Below are positions 6,874 through 14,475 of a stretch of DNA of 15,947 nt, one piece after another. Under the pieces are notes generated by a model. It was not told where the DNA came from, searched no databases, and saw only the letters and a list, made by a program, of their open reading frames with translations. Made by a program: the position numbers and the translations under genes. Each line of letters opens with the position of its first letter. The stretch's first letter is position 1. This DNA comes from Dehalococcoidia bacterium (GTDB lineage Bacteria; Chloroflexota; Dehalococcoidia; JACVQG01): the NCBI GenBank assembly GCA_015661045.1, contig JACVQG010000011.1:1-15947 (forward strand). The letters are read 5' to 3'.

Positions 6874-6902
6874 TTGACTTATTCCCTTACTATTGCTAGA
6901 AT
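6874..6902 (+). promoter_or_regulatory. Predicted sigma-70 promoter for the S49 peptidase operon
   Basis: TTGACT at 6874-6879, a 17-base spacer and TAGAAT at 6897-6902 match the housekeeping consensus at five of six positions in each hexamer with ideal spacing. The start site would be near 6909, about 25 bases upstream of the TTG start at 6935. The ModE palindrome ends 22 bases before the -35, so this promoter need not be molybdate-controlled. Confidence 0.7.
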
Positions 6903-6934
6903 CAATCTATATTTACTAATAAGGAAGTAAATCG

Positions 6935-7762
6935 TTGAAACGCTGGTTTCTGTCTTATATGTTTTTAGCAATCCTCAGCCTGGTCATCGGTGTGGGAATT
7001 TTCGTGGCTTTAATCGGGCGCCCGCAAGTTGCCGTAATTAATGTGTCGTATGTAGAGTTGGATGGCTTTACTGCCGATGAGATTAACAAAACCCTTCAGT
7101 TTGTCAGGGATGATAACTCTATAAAGGCCGTGGTTATAAAGCTGAATAGCCCGGGCGGCACGGTCTCCGCCAGCGCTAATGTCTTTCTAAATACAGTAAA
7201 GATCCGGGATAAAAAACCGGTAGTCGTGCTGGTGGGCGATATAGCTGCCAGCGGCGGCTATATGTGGTTATTGGGGGCCAACTATGTTTATGCATACCCG
7301 GCTTCTATGGTTGGTAATGTTGGAGCTATTATGAATTTGCCGGCTGGCGCATCTTCTCCCAGTGAAAACGTTGTCCCGACAGGCCCATTTAAATTGACCG
7401 GCGGCTCTTACCGGACCTATATAGGTTGGCTGGAATCCATAAAGGATGAATTTATCCAGACTGTCTTTTCGCAGCGTGGAGACAGGCTTAAGATTACTCC
7501 GGAAGAACTGGCTGGAGGTAAAATTTACTTCGGCTCGGACGCAGTCAGGCTGGGCTTGATCGATGCTCTGGGAACCGAGGTTGATGCTATCAATAAAGCA
7601 GCCCAATTAGCCGGAATCCGTAACTACACTCTAGTAGATGTCAATGCTGCTCTTAAGGAGCAGGGAACCAATTTATCTTTTTCCAAATTTGGCAACTACT
7701 CATCGAATTCCGTTAAAGAACAATTCCCGTATATTCACTATATGTTCTGGGAGCCAAAATAA
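6935..7762 (+). CDS. S49-family (SppA-like) membrane-anchored serine peptidase
   Basis: The protein has 275 residues. One N-terminal transmembrane helix (residues ~8-28) is followed by a ClpP/crotonase-fold peptidase domain: VVIKLNSPGGTVSAS (66-80), VGDIAASGGYMWLLGA (100-115) with nucleophile Ser106, NVGAIM (128-133) and GPFKLTGGSYR (150-160) with the general-base Lys153. This is the Ser/Lys dyad of S49 signal-peptide peptidases. The motif SPEELAGG-like KITPEELAGGKIYFGSDAVRLGLID (186-210) is also typical. The family cleaves leftover signal peptides or other membrane-associated substrates on the outer face of the membrane. The start is TTG with AAGGAAG at 6921-6927. Length matches single-domain SppA proteins. 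It overlaps the next gene by one base (TAATG), so the following two genes are probably functional partners. Confidence 0.92.
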   Translation: MKRWFLSYMFLAILSLVIGVGIFVALIGRPQVAVINVSYVELDGFTADEINKTLQFVRDDNSIKAVVIKLNSPGGTVSASANVFLNTVKIRDKKPVVVLVGDIAASGGYMWLLGANYVYAYPASMVGNVGAIMNLPAGASSPSENVVPTGPFKLTGGSYRTYIGWLESIKDEFIQTVFSQRGDRLKITPEELAGGKIYFGSDAVRLGLIDALGTEVDAINKAAQLAGIRNYTLVDVNAALKEQGTNLSFSKFGNYSSNSVKEQFPYIHYMFWEPK

Positions 7763-9132
7763 TGGGTGCGAAACGGCTAATTATTGTGCCCATAGTAGTC
7801 ATTGTTTCCCTGGTAGGGAGTCTGTCTTTTTTCTATAACGGTCGTTACGTTCCTCCTAAAACTCCACCCCCATCGGCCGCAGGAAAAGTTCCCCAAGCCT
7901 ATGTCTCGTCCGCATTTGTAGATTCACCCGCAAAGCAGACCGGGACTCTGGTCATAGATGAATCTCATTTCAATTCATTCAGCGAGCAAGAGATTGCCAT
8001 ACTGTTATCGCGGGTGACTGCCCGTGGATACGAAATCAAGTCCGTAGGTAGTTTAACCACCTTCATGGGATCTGATGCGAGATTGAAGGAAAGAGAAGCT
8101 TTACTCGAAGACGGACTACGGATAGCTAATTCTTTCCTGGTAGCTTTACCCTGGAACGAATACACGACGAGAGAAAGAGAGTTAGTCCGCAACTTTGTGG
8201 ATAGGGGGGGACGATTATTACTTATAGGTGAACCTACCCGAAGAAACACTATAAATCAAATCGCCCAGGATTATAGCATCATCTTTGCTAATGACTATTT
8301 ATATAACGTCAAAGAACATGAGGACAATTTCCGTTATATTTACCTGCGGGATTTTGCACCCGGCGAAATTACCAGGGGACTAAAAACAGTTGTTTTCTAT
8401 GTTGCTTCTTCATTATCCCTTGAAAACGGCGGACTTGTTTTCACCGATAACAATACTTTTTCATCTACTCGTGAGCAGACCGGGCGTTTTTCACCAGTGG
8501 TTCAGGCAGCAAATGGCAATGTATTAGCTATATCCGACCTGACATTCATGTCGCCGCCTTACAACAGCGTTATGGATAATGATCGTTTGATTTCGAATAT
8601 CGCCGATTATTTAACCGGTTCAGGACGGGTATTCAAGCTCTCTGAATTTCCTCATTTCTTTGGTCCTAAGGTAGACGTAATAGTTGGACGCGATGAATTG
8701 CTAAGCAGCGCTCAATCCCTGGCTTCTCTCGTTAACCAGCACAACCGTACTGCTGAGTTAAAAGAGCGGGAAAACTACCTGCAGGAAACTGCCTTTCTTG
8801 GCCTATGGGAGGACTCCAACCAGGTAGAACACTATCTTACAGGGGCGGGCATACAGGTTAACAAGACAGTTGTTACTCCGTTCGGCCAGAAAACCCAAAC
8901 CCAGGGTACAGCCCTCATCCTGTTACAGGAAAACCAGGGCAGGCACATTTTGATTATTCTGGGAGATTCCAGAGATACGGTCAAAGAAGCAGTCGCCAGG
9001 CTCAAAAGCGGAGAGTTCCGTCAGGGTTTGGTCAGCGATAATCTGGGTATTTATACGATAACGGAGGCCGTTCCCCAGCGGGTCGCTGGCGGGACAACGC
9101 CGGCTCCAGTGAAAGGGGGCAACGGTAATTGA
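7762..9132 (+). CDS. Membrane-anchored DUF4350-type protein of unknown function
   Basis: The protein has 456 residues. A hydrophobic N-terminal segment (residues 6-25) acts as a signal anchor, followed by a proline-rich stretch (31-40) and a soluble part outside the cell. Residues ~60-160 resemble DUF4350, a GATase-like Rossmann domain: GTLVIDESHFNSFSEQEIAILLSRVTARGYEI (61-92), then FLVALPWNEYTTRERELVRNFVDRGGRLLLIGEP (125-158). Residues ~205-290 contain VVFYVASSLSLENGGLVFTD and NGNVLAISDLTFMSPPYNSVMDNDRLISNIADYL, also seen in such proteins. The region 295-440 is a repeat-like alpha/beta part with no known motif. No catalytic residues are evident. The start ATG overlaps the stop of the peptidase gene, and the end overlaps the next gene by four bases (TTGA), so the three are one transcription unit. 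Assignment to DUF4350 is from motif memory only. Confidence 0.8.
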   Translation: MGAKRLIIVPIVVIVSLVGSLSFFYNGRYVPPKTPPPSAAGKVPQAYVSSAFVDSPAKQTGTLVIDESHFNSFSEQEIAILLSRVTARGYEIKSVGSLTTFMGSDARLKEREALLEDGLRIANSFLVALPWNEYTTRERELVRNFVDRGGRLLLIGEPTRRNTINQIAQDYSIIFANDYLYNVKEHEDNFRYIYLRDFAPGEITRGLKTVVFYVASSLSLENGGLVFTDNNTFSSTREQTGRFSPVVQAANGNVLAISDLTFMSPPYNSVMDNDRLISNIADYLTGSGRVFKLSEFPHFFGPKVDVIVGRDELLSSAQSLASLVNQHNRTAELKERENYLQETAFLGLWEDSNQVEHYLTGAGIQVNKTVVTPFGQKTQTQGTALILLQENQGRHILIILGDSRDTVKEAVARLKSGEFRQGLVSDNLGIYTITEAVPQRVAGGTTPAPVKGGNGN

Positions 9133-10625
9133 AGCGTTTAAATTGGCAAAATAATATTAAACATTTTATTGAACTGTTACATAAAGCCACGAGTCAAGGT
9201 GGTTGGTATAACCTAAAAGTCCCGGTATTTTTAATGTTAGCCGTAGCTTTTATCTTTAGCAGTTGCCAGGCGACAGTTCCTCCTGCGTCCACCAGGACTA
9301 CGCCACAACCAACAGTTTCCCCTGTTCCGGCTATCGCACCTACGCCACCTCAGTCCGATGCTCCTTCAATAAACGCTCAAGCAGTCCCGACAAATCGGGA
9401 TAAGCCTGTAATAATTGAGTTCGCAAAGGCTATTAATGCACTGAATAAAGATTGGGAAGGATATCGCCGCACTTACGGAGATTGGCGGCAAAAAGGCGTT
9501 TGCGTTGAACCAGCTATGACCGAGAGCCTCAACAAGTTTGTTGCCAATTTTCAAAAGGTTAAAAGGACAGCCAGTGAACTACCTCAGTCTTCAGTAGTTC
9601 GAAGCGTGGCCGAACGTCTGGCTGAAGCAGCCGAAAAGGAAGAAGCCGCACTCATTGACCTGCGGGCTAACTGGAAACCCGGAGATGAATCCATATTTCA
9701 AAAATATGAAACAAACAAATTAGCGGCAGACAGGATACGACGGCAGGCAGAGCAGAATCTTAACGACCTGATATCAGCAACCCAGGTGGAGAATATAGAG
9801 TCTATAGATAAATACCGCAAAGGACGAACCTCTGTTGAAGTCGAATGGGACACCCTGCAAAAGGACTACAAGAACTGGCGTCAATCACTTCCGGCAGATA
9901 ATAAAATAAGAGACACCGATAAAGAGAAAACTGCTATGACAACATTACAAAAGATAGCAGACGCTTCTCAGAGTATCCTGAACAAGGTCTATGCCTTACC
10001 CCCGCCAACATTAGCCCGGAAGTCGGCTGATTTATTTGTTGAAGCGGCTGAGAAGGAAGAAGCCGCATTAAGGAAGCTAAAAGCTAGTTGGAAACCCGGC
10101 GATGAAGAAAGTATCACTAACTACGAACGGGAACAACTGACCGTAAACAAGCTTCGCCGGGACAGCACTCTCCTGTTGGAGAGCATGGCGTCTGTTAGCC
10201 TGCAGGGAAATAGGCCGCTATTACAGCAATTCTCTACGTCCTACGGGCAGGTTAGTAAGGCATGGGATGACGTTCTATCCCAGTATGATGACTGGCGGAA
10301 CAAGGGTGGTGACTGCGATAGAAATGCTGTACGGCAGCAATTATTAGAGCGGTTGAATACTTTTAGCGCCCTGGCTCAACGGGTGAATGCTTTGCCGCAG
10401 CCAACCATAGTCCGTCCTCTGGCGGAGCTTATGACCCAGGCAGCCGAAAAGGAAGAAACAACCTTAAGACAGCTCAGGGATAATTGGAAGCCCTACGATT
10501 CCGGTTATTATCAGAACTATGAAAAGGAGTGGGTTGCTATAGACCGGCTACGCCGCCAGGCTGCCGCCGGCCTTACCGACCTGGTGCAGAAGAACAACAT
10601 AAGCCCATCAGACATCGGACAATAG
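9129..10625 (+). CDS. Lipoprotein with three tandem helical repeats, function unknown
   Basis: The protein has 498 residues. A 30-residue basic start is followed by a hydrophobic segment (31-45) and a lipobox FSSC with Cys46. A Pro/Thr/Ser linker (50-88) would lift the remainder off the membrane. The rest is three homologous helical units at residues ~97-218, ~226-357 and ~366-487. Each has an aromatic WxxxxxxYxxWR-like opening, a central proline (LPQSSVVR, LPPPTLAR, LPQPTIVR), AAEKEEaaLxxLxxxWKPxD, and a closing helix with (I/K)xRLRRxA. Repeats 1 and 3 carry a cysteine after the opening (C125, C396); repeat 2 does not and is more divergent. The TTG start overlaps the preceding stop and has AAAGGGGG at 9112-9119. 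I know no named family. It may be a scaffold or a substrate-binding partner of the upstream peptidase. Confidence 0.85.
   Translation: MKRLNWQNNIKHFIELLHKATSQGGWYNLKVPVFLMLAVAFIFSSCQATVPPASTRTTPQPTVSPVPAIAPTPPQSDAPSINAQAVPTNRDKPVIIEFAKAINALNKDWEGYRRTYGDWRQKGVCVEPAMTESLNKFVANFQKVKRTASELPQSSVVRSVAERLAEAAEKEEAALIDLRANWKPGDESIFQKYETNKLAADRIRRQAEQNLNDLISATQVENIESIDKYRKGRTSVEVEWDTLQKDYKNWRQSLPADNKIRDTDKEKTAMTTLQKIADASQSILNKVYALPPPTLARKSADLFVEAAEKEEAALRKLKASWKPGDEESITNYEREQLTVNKLRRDSTLLLESMASVSLQGNRPLLQQFSTSYGQVSKAWDDVLSQYDDWRNKGGDCDRNAVRQQLLERLNTFSALAQRVNALPQPTIVRPLAELMTQAAEKEETTLRQLRDNWKPYDSGYYQNYEKEWVAIDRLRRQAAAGLTDLVQKNNISPSDIGQ
9417..10589 (+). repeat. Three in-gene repeat units of ~120-130 codons
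   Basis: These are coding repeats inside the lipoprotein gene: about 9417-9782, 9804-10199 and 10224-10589. They are clear at protein level (EKEE...L..L...WKP.D) and weaker at DNA level, which points to old duplication rather than recent slippage. Units 1 and 3 are the most alike. Confidence 0.75.
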
Positions 10626-10671
10626 ACACAACCCGCTCACTCTACCCATAGGGGGTTTAGAAGGGGATTTC

Positions 10672-10700
10672 TCAGGGGCGGCCAGATTGGCCGCCCCTGA
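10672..10700. terminator. Strong hairpin, probable transcription terminator between convergent operons
   Basis: A perfect 13-bp stem (arm TCAGGGGCGGCCA) with a three-base loop GAT lies 46 bases past the lipoprotein stop and 31 bases past the recO stop on the other strand. The stem is GC-rich and symmetrical, so it could end transcription from both sides. The following TCTTTATCTC is only moderately T-rich, and the other side has no T run, so it is not a textbook intrinsic terminator. Confidence 0.7.
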
Positions 10701-10730
10701 TCTTTATCTCGGAAAAAAAGCTTTGCGAAG

Positions 10731-11534
10731 CTATTTTTGTAGCCTATCCATCCATGTTGCCGATTTAATGTCCCTCTCCAGTAGGTGCCGCATATAGCTC
10801 TGGATGTGCTGCTTCAGTTCCTGGGAAAGCTCTGCGTTAAGCCTTATGCGGCAGGCATCCTCCCTGGGACTTGCCTGGAACAAACGCAAACATTTTAAAG
10901 CATTCACTGAAATCGGCTTGACCCATGCCCCGTGTTCACGGCAACCGGGGCAAACTATACCGCCGGTGTTCGGGCTAAAATAATTGGTAACAGGTTCAAG
11001 GGCACAATGGCAGTGGACGCAGTCCTGTAGCTGGGGTTGGTAGCCCACGTATTCCAACAGGTGTAGCTCGAAATGATGGATAGCAGAGTCCTGTTTATTT
11101 TGACGGGTTGTACCAGCCGCAACGCTTAGCCAGTCCAGCGTATCGATAAACAACCGAAAAAGTGGAAAATTTTCTTGCCGTTCTTCTGTAAAGGAGTTCA
11201 CCAGGTCGGCGGCATAGAGGCCCAGAGACAATCGCCCCAACTCTTCCCGGACAGACTGGAAGCTGTGCAGTGTCTGGCTTTGAGAGACGACATCCAGGGT
11301 GTGGCCCTGGGCTAACATCAGAAGGCAGTGGGTGAGGGGCTCTACATGGCCGCCCAGCTTGCTTTTAGTCTTTCTGGCCCCACGGGCTACCGCCTTAAGT
11401 TTTCCCAGGTGCGGGGTATAAAGCGTGAGGAGTCGGTCGGCCTCGCCCAGGTCTGAGGCTTTGATGACGATGGCCTCGGTTTTATAGAGTTTAGGTGTGG
11501 ACATTATTTTGTGAACCGAAGTCGAGAGCAGCAC
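10731..11534 (-). CDS. recO: DNA repair protein RecO
   Basis: This 267-residue protein begins with the OB-fold domain KTEAIVIKASDLGEADRLLTLYTPHLGKLKAVARGARK (18-55), the RecO hallmark, followed by GGHVEPLTHCLLML. A helical middle part leads to the zinc-binding site C172/C175 and C195/C198. RecO loads RecA onto SSB-coated single strands together with RecR in gap repair. The GTG start at 11534 has GAGG six bases upstream. A later ATG at 11504 lies closer to the usual family start but lacks a clear ribosome site, so the first ten residues are uncertain. Both starts lie inside or at the edge of the DUF433 gene, which ends at 11491, so translation is coupled. The partner recR is just upstream on the same strand. 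Confidence 0.95.
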   Translation of the reverse strand: MLLSTSVHKIMSTPKLYKTEAIVIKASDLGEADRLLTLYTPHLGKLKAVARGARKTKSKLGGHVEPLTHCLLMLAQGHTLDVVSQSQTLHSFQSVREELGRLSLGLYAADLVNSFTEERQENFPLFRLFIDTLDWLSVAAGTTRQNKQDSAIHHFELHLLEYVGYQPQLQDCVHCHCALEPVTNYFSPNTGGIVCPGCREHGAWVKPISVNALKCLRLFQASPREDACRIRLNAELSQELKQHIQSYMRHLLERDIKSATWMDRLQK

Positions 11535-11697
11535 TTATTGCCTCGCGTGTCAAACGAGGGTGGGCTTCCAGGATTTGGTCTTCTGTTTCACCGGCCGCCA
11601 TCTTTTCCAGGATTAACTCCACGGTAATACGCGTACCGGCAATGACAGGCTTACCCATCATGATCGCTGGATTGGATACGATTAACCCCTTTTTCAT
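11491..11697 (-). CDS. DUF433-family small protein (antitoxin-like)
   Basis: This 68-residue protein matches the DUF433 pattern closely: IVSNPAIMMGKPVIAGTRITVELIL (5-29), AAGETEDQILEAHPRLTREAISAALDF (34-60). The GKPVI.GTRI core and the PRLT...I.AAL helix are diagnostic. Many DUF433 proteins are antitoxins for PIN-like DUF5615 toxins encoded next door, but here no toxin is adjacent; recR and recO flank it instead. The longer frame begins at 11871 inside recR, which is a shadow. ATG 11697 follows GGGGGCGAG, while an alternative ATG at 11715 starts one base after the recR stop (TAGAATG), and either is possible. The 3' end overlaps recO. Its role within a recR-recO unit is unknown. Confidence 0.85.
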   Translation of the reverse strand: MKKGLIVSNPAIMMGKPVIAGTRITVELILEKMAAGETEDQILEAHPRLTREAISAALDFGSQNNVHT

Positions 11698-11716
11698 TCT
11701 CGCCCCCAACACCATT

Positions 11717-12331
11717 CTACCTGAATTCCTGCCGGCCCTCAAAGGCCCGGGCAAGGGTAACCTCGTCGGCGTATTCCAGGTCACTGCCCATGGGCAGCCC
11801 GCGGGCCAGTCGAGTAATCCGCACCCCCAATGGCGAAAGCAGTCGGTGGAGATACATAGCAGTGGCCTCACCCTCCAGGTTGGGGTTAGTGGCCAGGATA
11901 AGCTCGGCTACACCATCACCTTTAAGGCGTTCCAGAAGCTCCCGGATTTTCAAGTCCTCCGGGCCAATGCCATCCAGAGGCGAAAGGGCACCGTGCAGGA
12001 CATGATAGACCCCTTTGAAGCTGCCTGCTTTCTCCAGGGCCAGGATGTCCAGCGCCTCCTCTACCACGCATATCTGGCTTTTATCCCGTTTTTCATTGCG
12101 ACAGATAAGGCACGGGTCTTCCTCGGTAATGTTCTGACACGTGGAACAAAGGACTACCCTCTCCTTGACAGCGATAATGGCCTCGGCAAGCGACTGGGCA
12201 TACTCCTTCGGTGAGCGCAGCAGGTGGTAGGCCAGGCGCTGGGCCGTTTTAGGGCCGATACCGGGCAGTTTATGCAACTCCTCGATTAGCCGGGCCACCG
12301 GCGGTGCGGTGGGGAGATAGTTTAGGTTCAT
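11717..12331 (-). CDS. recR: Recombination protein RecR
   Basis: The protein has 204 residues, the usual RecR length. Features in order: helix-hairpin-helix LIEELHKLPGIGPKTAQRLAYHLL (16-38), zinc finger C62/C65/C74/C77 (CSTC...CLIC), the Toprim domain starting at ICVVEEALDILALEKAG with GVYHVLHGALSPLDGIGPEDL (~102-126), and the ending GLPMGSDLEYADEVTLARAFEGR. RecR forms a ring that clamps DNA and works with RecO in RecA loading. The frame extends upstream to 12373, but the family start MNLNYLPTAPPVARLIEEL at 12331 is chosen. A TATAAT lies just before it, with no good -35 at proper distance, so a private promoter is unproven. The putative defence helicase ends 53 bases upstream on the same strand. 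Confidence 0.96.
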   Translation of the reverse strand: MNLNYLPTAPPVARLIEELHKLPGIGPKTAQRLAYHLLRSPKEYAQSLAEAIIAVKERVVLCSTCQNITEEDPCLICRNEKRDKSQICVVEEALDILALEKAGSFKGVYHVLHGALSPLDGIGPEDLKIRELLERLKGDGVAELILATNPNLEGEATAMYLHRLLSPLGVRITRLARGLPMGSDLEYADEVTLARAFEGRQEFR

Positions 12332-12384
12332 ATTTTTATTATACCTGTAGTTGTCCCAATACGATGAATACAACTAAAAACATG

Positions 12385-14475
12385 TTATACCAAAAATTCT
12401 TTGACTAATTTCGGTTTGCCTTTAACCAAACGTGCCAATACGAGCGGGATTGTTTTATCCTTTAACCACTCTTGGAGAAACTCTTGTTGCTGAAGATTCA
12501 CAGGGAGCATTCGTTGGTAAATGGACTGTCCAGAGGATGTTTCAAAAAGGAGAGGGAAAAACTCGTTGTATATTGCTGGCTGCTGAGGAATCTGTGTCCA
12601 GTCTATTTCCGAAGGAACAAGCAATGATATGTCATCCACTCTAAATCCAACTTTTCGCGAAACCAGACAGATAGCTTTATTCACGAGGTAGCCACCAAAC
12701 GTATAATAACGAACGCCCTCGGTCACGCGCTGACACGGAATATGCTCTTGAGAGCACACTGACCGAATACGTTCTATGAATTGTGCGACTCGCGGCCTAA
12801 GTTCCTTCGCGAGCAGTTCCTCGAACAATTCCGACGAATGAATCAGTTTCCATATACGGTCAAATACGAATGCATCAGTGTGAACAGCTTCGCCACCATA
12901 AGAAAAATCAGAAGCCCCGGATGTTGCCGGCGACGGTTGTAGAAATATCCCGTCTCTGGAAAACTTTTGAACCTTCCAGCATTTACCTGCAAATCTTATA
13001 AGGCTTCCGTTCAACAATTTCATAAGGTTAGTCGCTGGCACGTCACCAAGGCGCTTGGAACCATGATAGACATCCACCATTTGCGAGCCGATACCAAAGT
13101 TCCCGTATATGAGTTTCATATCCACAAGACGGTGTAGCACCTCGTCCGCGCCGTATTGGTTCTTGAAGCCATGGCGTTGCAGAAAGCCGTTAGAAGCAAG
13201 TTCCGCGAGAATGTTTTCCACTATGTCTCGACTTAAGTAAGTTTTGTGGGCCATGATTTCACAGAGGTCTGTTATTCGGGTGAAACGCCCCCCATCGGAT
13301 GCTATTATGCTTAGTAGTTGTTGCCCAACGGCTCCGAAAATATCATAAGGCGCGCGGACTGGAAGTTCCCCTTTTCTTGCCGCATCAATTAGTACCACAA
13401 AACGCATGGCATCTAGCGTTACAGAAGGCGAATCGTCTGGTATTAGGCAAACCACGTTCGTCTTATTCGAACGGCGGTTTCCTCGCCCAACCCGTTGTAA
13501 GAATGATTCTACACTGCCCGGCATTCCCCACAGGATAACGGCATCAATATCACCTATGTCAATGCCCAATTCGAGGGTACTCGTTGCCACACATATAGCC
13601 GTTTTTGTAGAAGCAAATTTGCGTTCGGTATCCAGCCTGACTTCTGGCGACAAAGAGGAGTAATGCGCAAAAACACTGTGGCGTAGAGTGTCATCTCTGT
13701 GTAGAGCACCAGCAAGCCGTTCGCACTCACGACGGGAGTTGGTAAAAATCAGCAACTTTGTTGATTGCCCGCCAAGCAATTTACGAATGAGGTCAAGAAA
13801 GACGGACTCGCTTGCCACGTGCCGAACTTGAGCATCGATAGGACGGCGGGTCGGATACGACAAGTACATAGCACTTTGGTCTTTGCCTACTAGAAACTCG
13901 CGAACTCCCGACAGGTCACCGATTGTTGCTGATAGTGCAGCCCACTGTAGCCCTTCAGGGATTAGCTGCCTCAGGCGGCGTAAGAGTATAGATAGCTGGA
14001 GGCCACGCTGGGTATTGTAAAGAAGGTGTACTTCATCTATCACAACAGCGCGAATGGACAACAAAGCTGGCTCTTTCCGGAACAGCATTACATCAAGTGA
14101 CTCTGGCGTGGTGATCAGCAAATGAGGTTTCATACTACCTATCAAATCATCACGGTCACCGTGGCGTACCCCAACCCTAAGTCCGATAGTAGAACAAGGT
14201 AGATAAATCCGCTTTTCAATATCATTGACTAGAGCCTTTGTTGGGGCGATATAGAGTAGTGTCAAGGCATTGGCCTTTGCTGCCAACCTCCAATATTTGC
14301 TCACAAGAGGTGCGAGGACAGCCTCAGTTTTACCTGAGGCCGTTGCCGAGGAAATAACGATATTTTTCCCCGCGGTCAACGGTTCAATCGCAGCCTCTTG
14401 TACTTCCGTCAATTTTGAAAAATGTCCATAAAAGGCCACAGCTACCCGAGGGTCAAGAGAATCGATGGCGTTCAT
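12385..14475 (-). CDS. Lhr-like superfamily 2 DEVH-box helicase (BrxHI-like)
   Basis: The 696-residue protein has a complete helicase core: Q-motif region LTEVQEAAIEPL (22-33), motif I ATASGKTE (44-51), Ia APTKALVNDI, Ib TTPESLDVML (122-131), motif II DEVH (147-150), motif III SATIGD (182-187), IV LLIFTNSRRECE, V VATSTLELGIDIGDID (297-311) and VI QRVGRGNRR (327-335). The pattern is Lhr/YprA-like. After ~residue 420 comes a region with winged-helix-like and beta-rich character (GKCWKVQKF..DGIFLQPSPATSG), as in Lhr proteins. It probably unwinds or translocates on nucleic acid. The ATG start overlaps the stop of the upstream ATPase gene by four bases. In BREX types 2 and 6, brxHI of similar size follows brxD, so that assignment is likely, but stand-alone repair or other defence systems also carry such helicases. 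Confidence 0.85.
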   Translation of the reverse strand: MNAIDSLDPRVAVAFYGHFSKLTEVQEAAIEPLTAGKNIVISSATASGKTEAVLAPLVSKYWRLAAKANALTLLYIAPTKALVNDIEKRIYLPCSTIGLRVGVRHGDRDDLIGSMKPHLLITTPESLDVMLFRKEPALLSIRAVVIDEVHLLYNTQRGLQLSILLRRLRQLIPEGLQWAALSATIGDLSGVREFLVGKDQSAMYLSYPTRRPIDAQVRHVASESVFLDLIRKLLGGQSTKLLIFTNSRRECERLAGALHRDDTLRHSVFAHYSSLSPEVRLDTERKFASTKTAICVATSTLELGIDIGDIDAVILWGMPGSVESFLQRVGRGNRRSNKTNVVCLIPDDSPSVTLDAMRFVVLIDAARKGELPVRAPYDIFGAVGQQLLSIIASDGGRFTRITDLCEIMAHKTYLSRDIVENILAELASNGFLQRHGFKNQYGADEVLHRLVDMKLIYGNFGIGSQMVDVYHGSKRLGDVPATNLMKLLNGSLIRFAGKCWKVQKFSRDGIFLQPSPATSGASDFSYGGEAVHTDAFVFDRIWKLIHSSELFEELLAKELRPRVAQFIERIRSVCSQEHIPCQRVTEGVRYYTFGGYLVNKAICLVSRKVGFRVDDISLLVPSEIDWTQIPQQPAIYNEFFPLLFETSSGQSIYQRMLPVNLQQQEFLQEWLKDKTIPLVLARLVKGKPKLVKEFLV

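Noticed and set aside
11495..12214. 239-codon open frame on the plus strand across the DUF433 gene and recR
   Set aside because: It lies antisense to recR, whose motifs are unambiguous; its own translation shows no domain and no ribosome site.
12379..12386. Palindrome AACATGTT at the helicase stop as an operator or insertion scar
   Set aside because: Eight bases is common by chance, and no matching copy or direct repeat was seen at another boundary.
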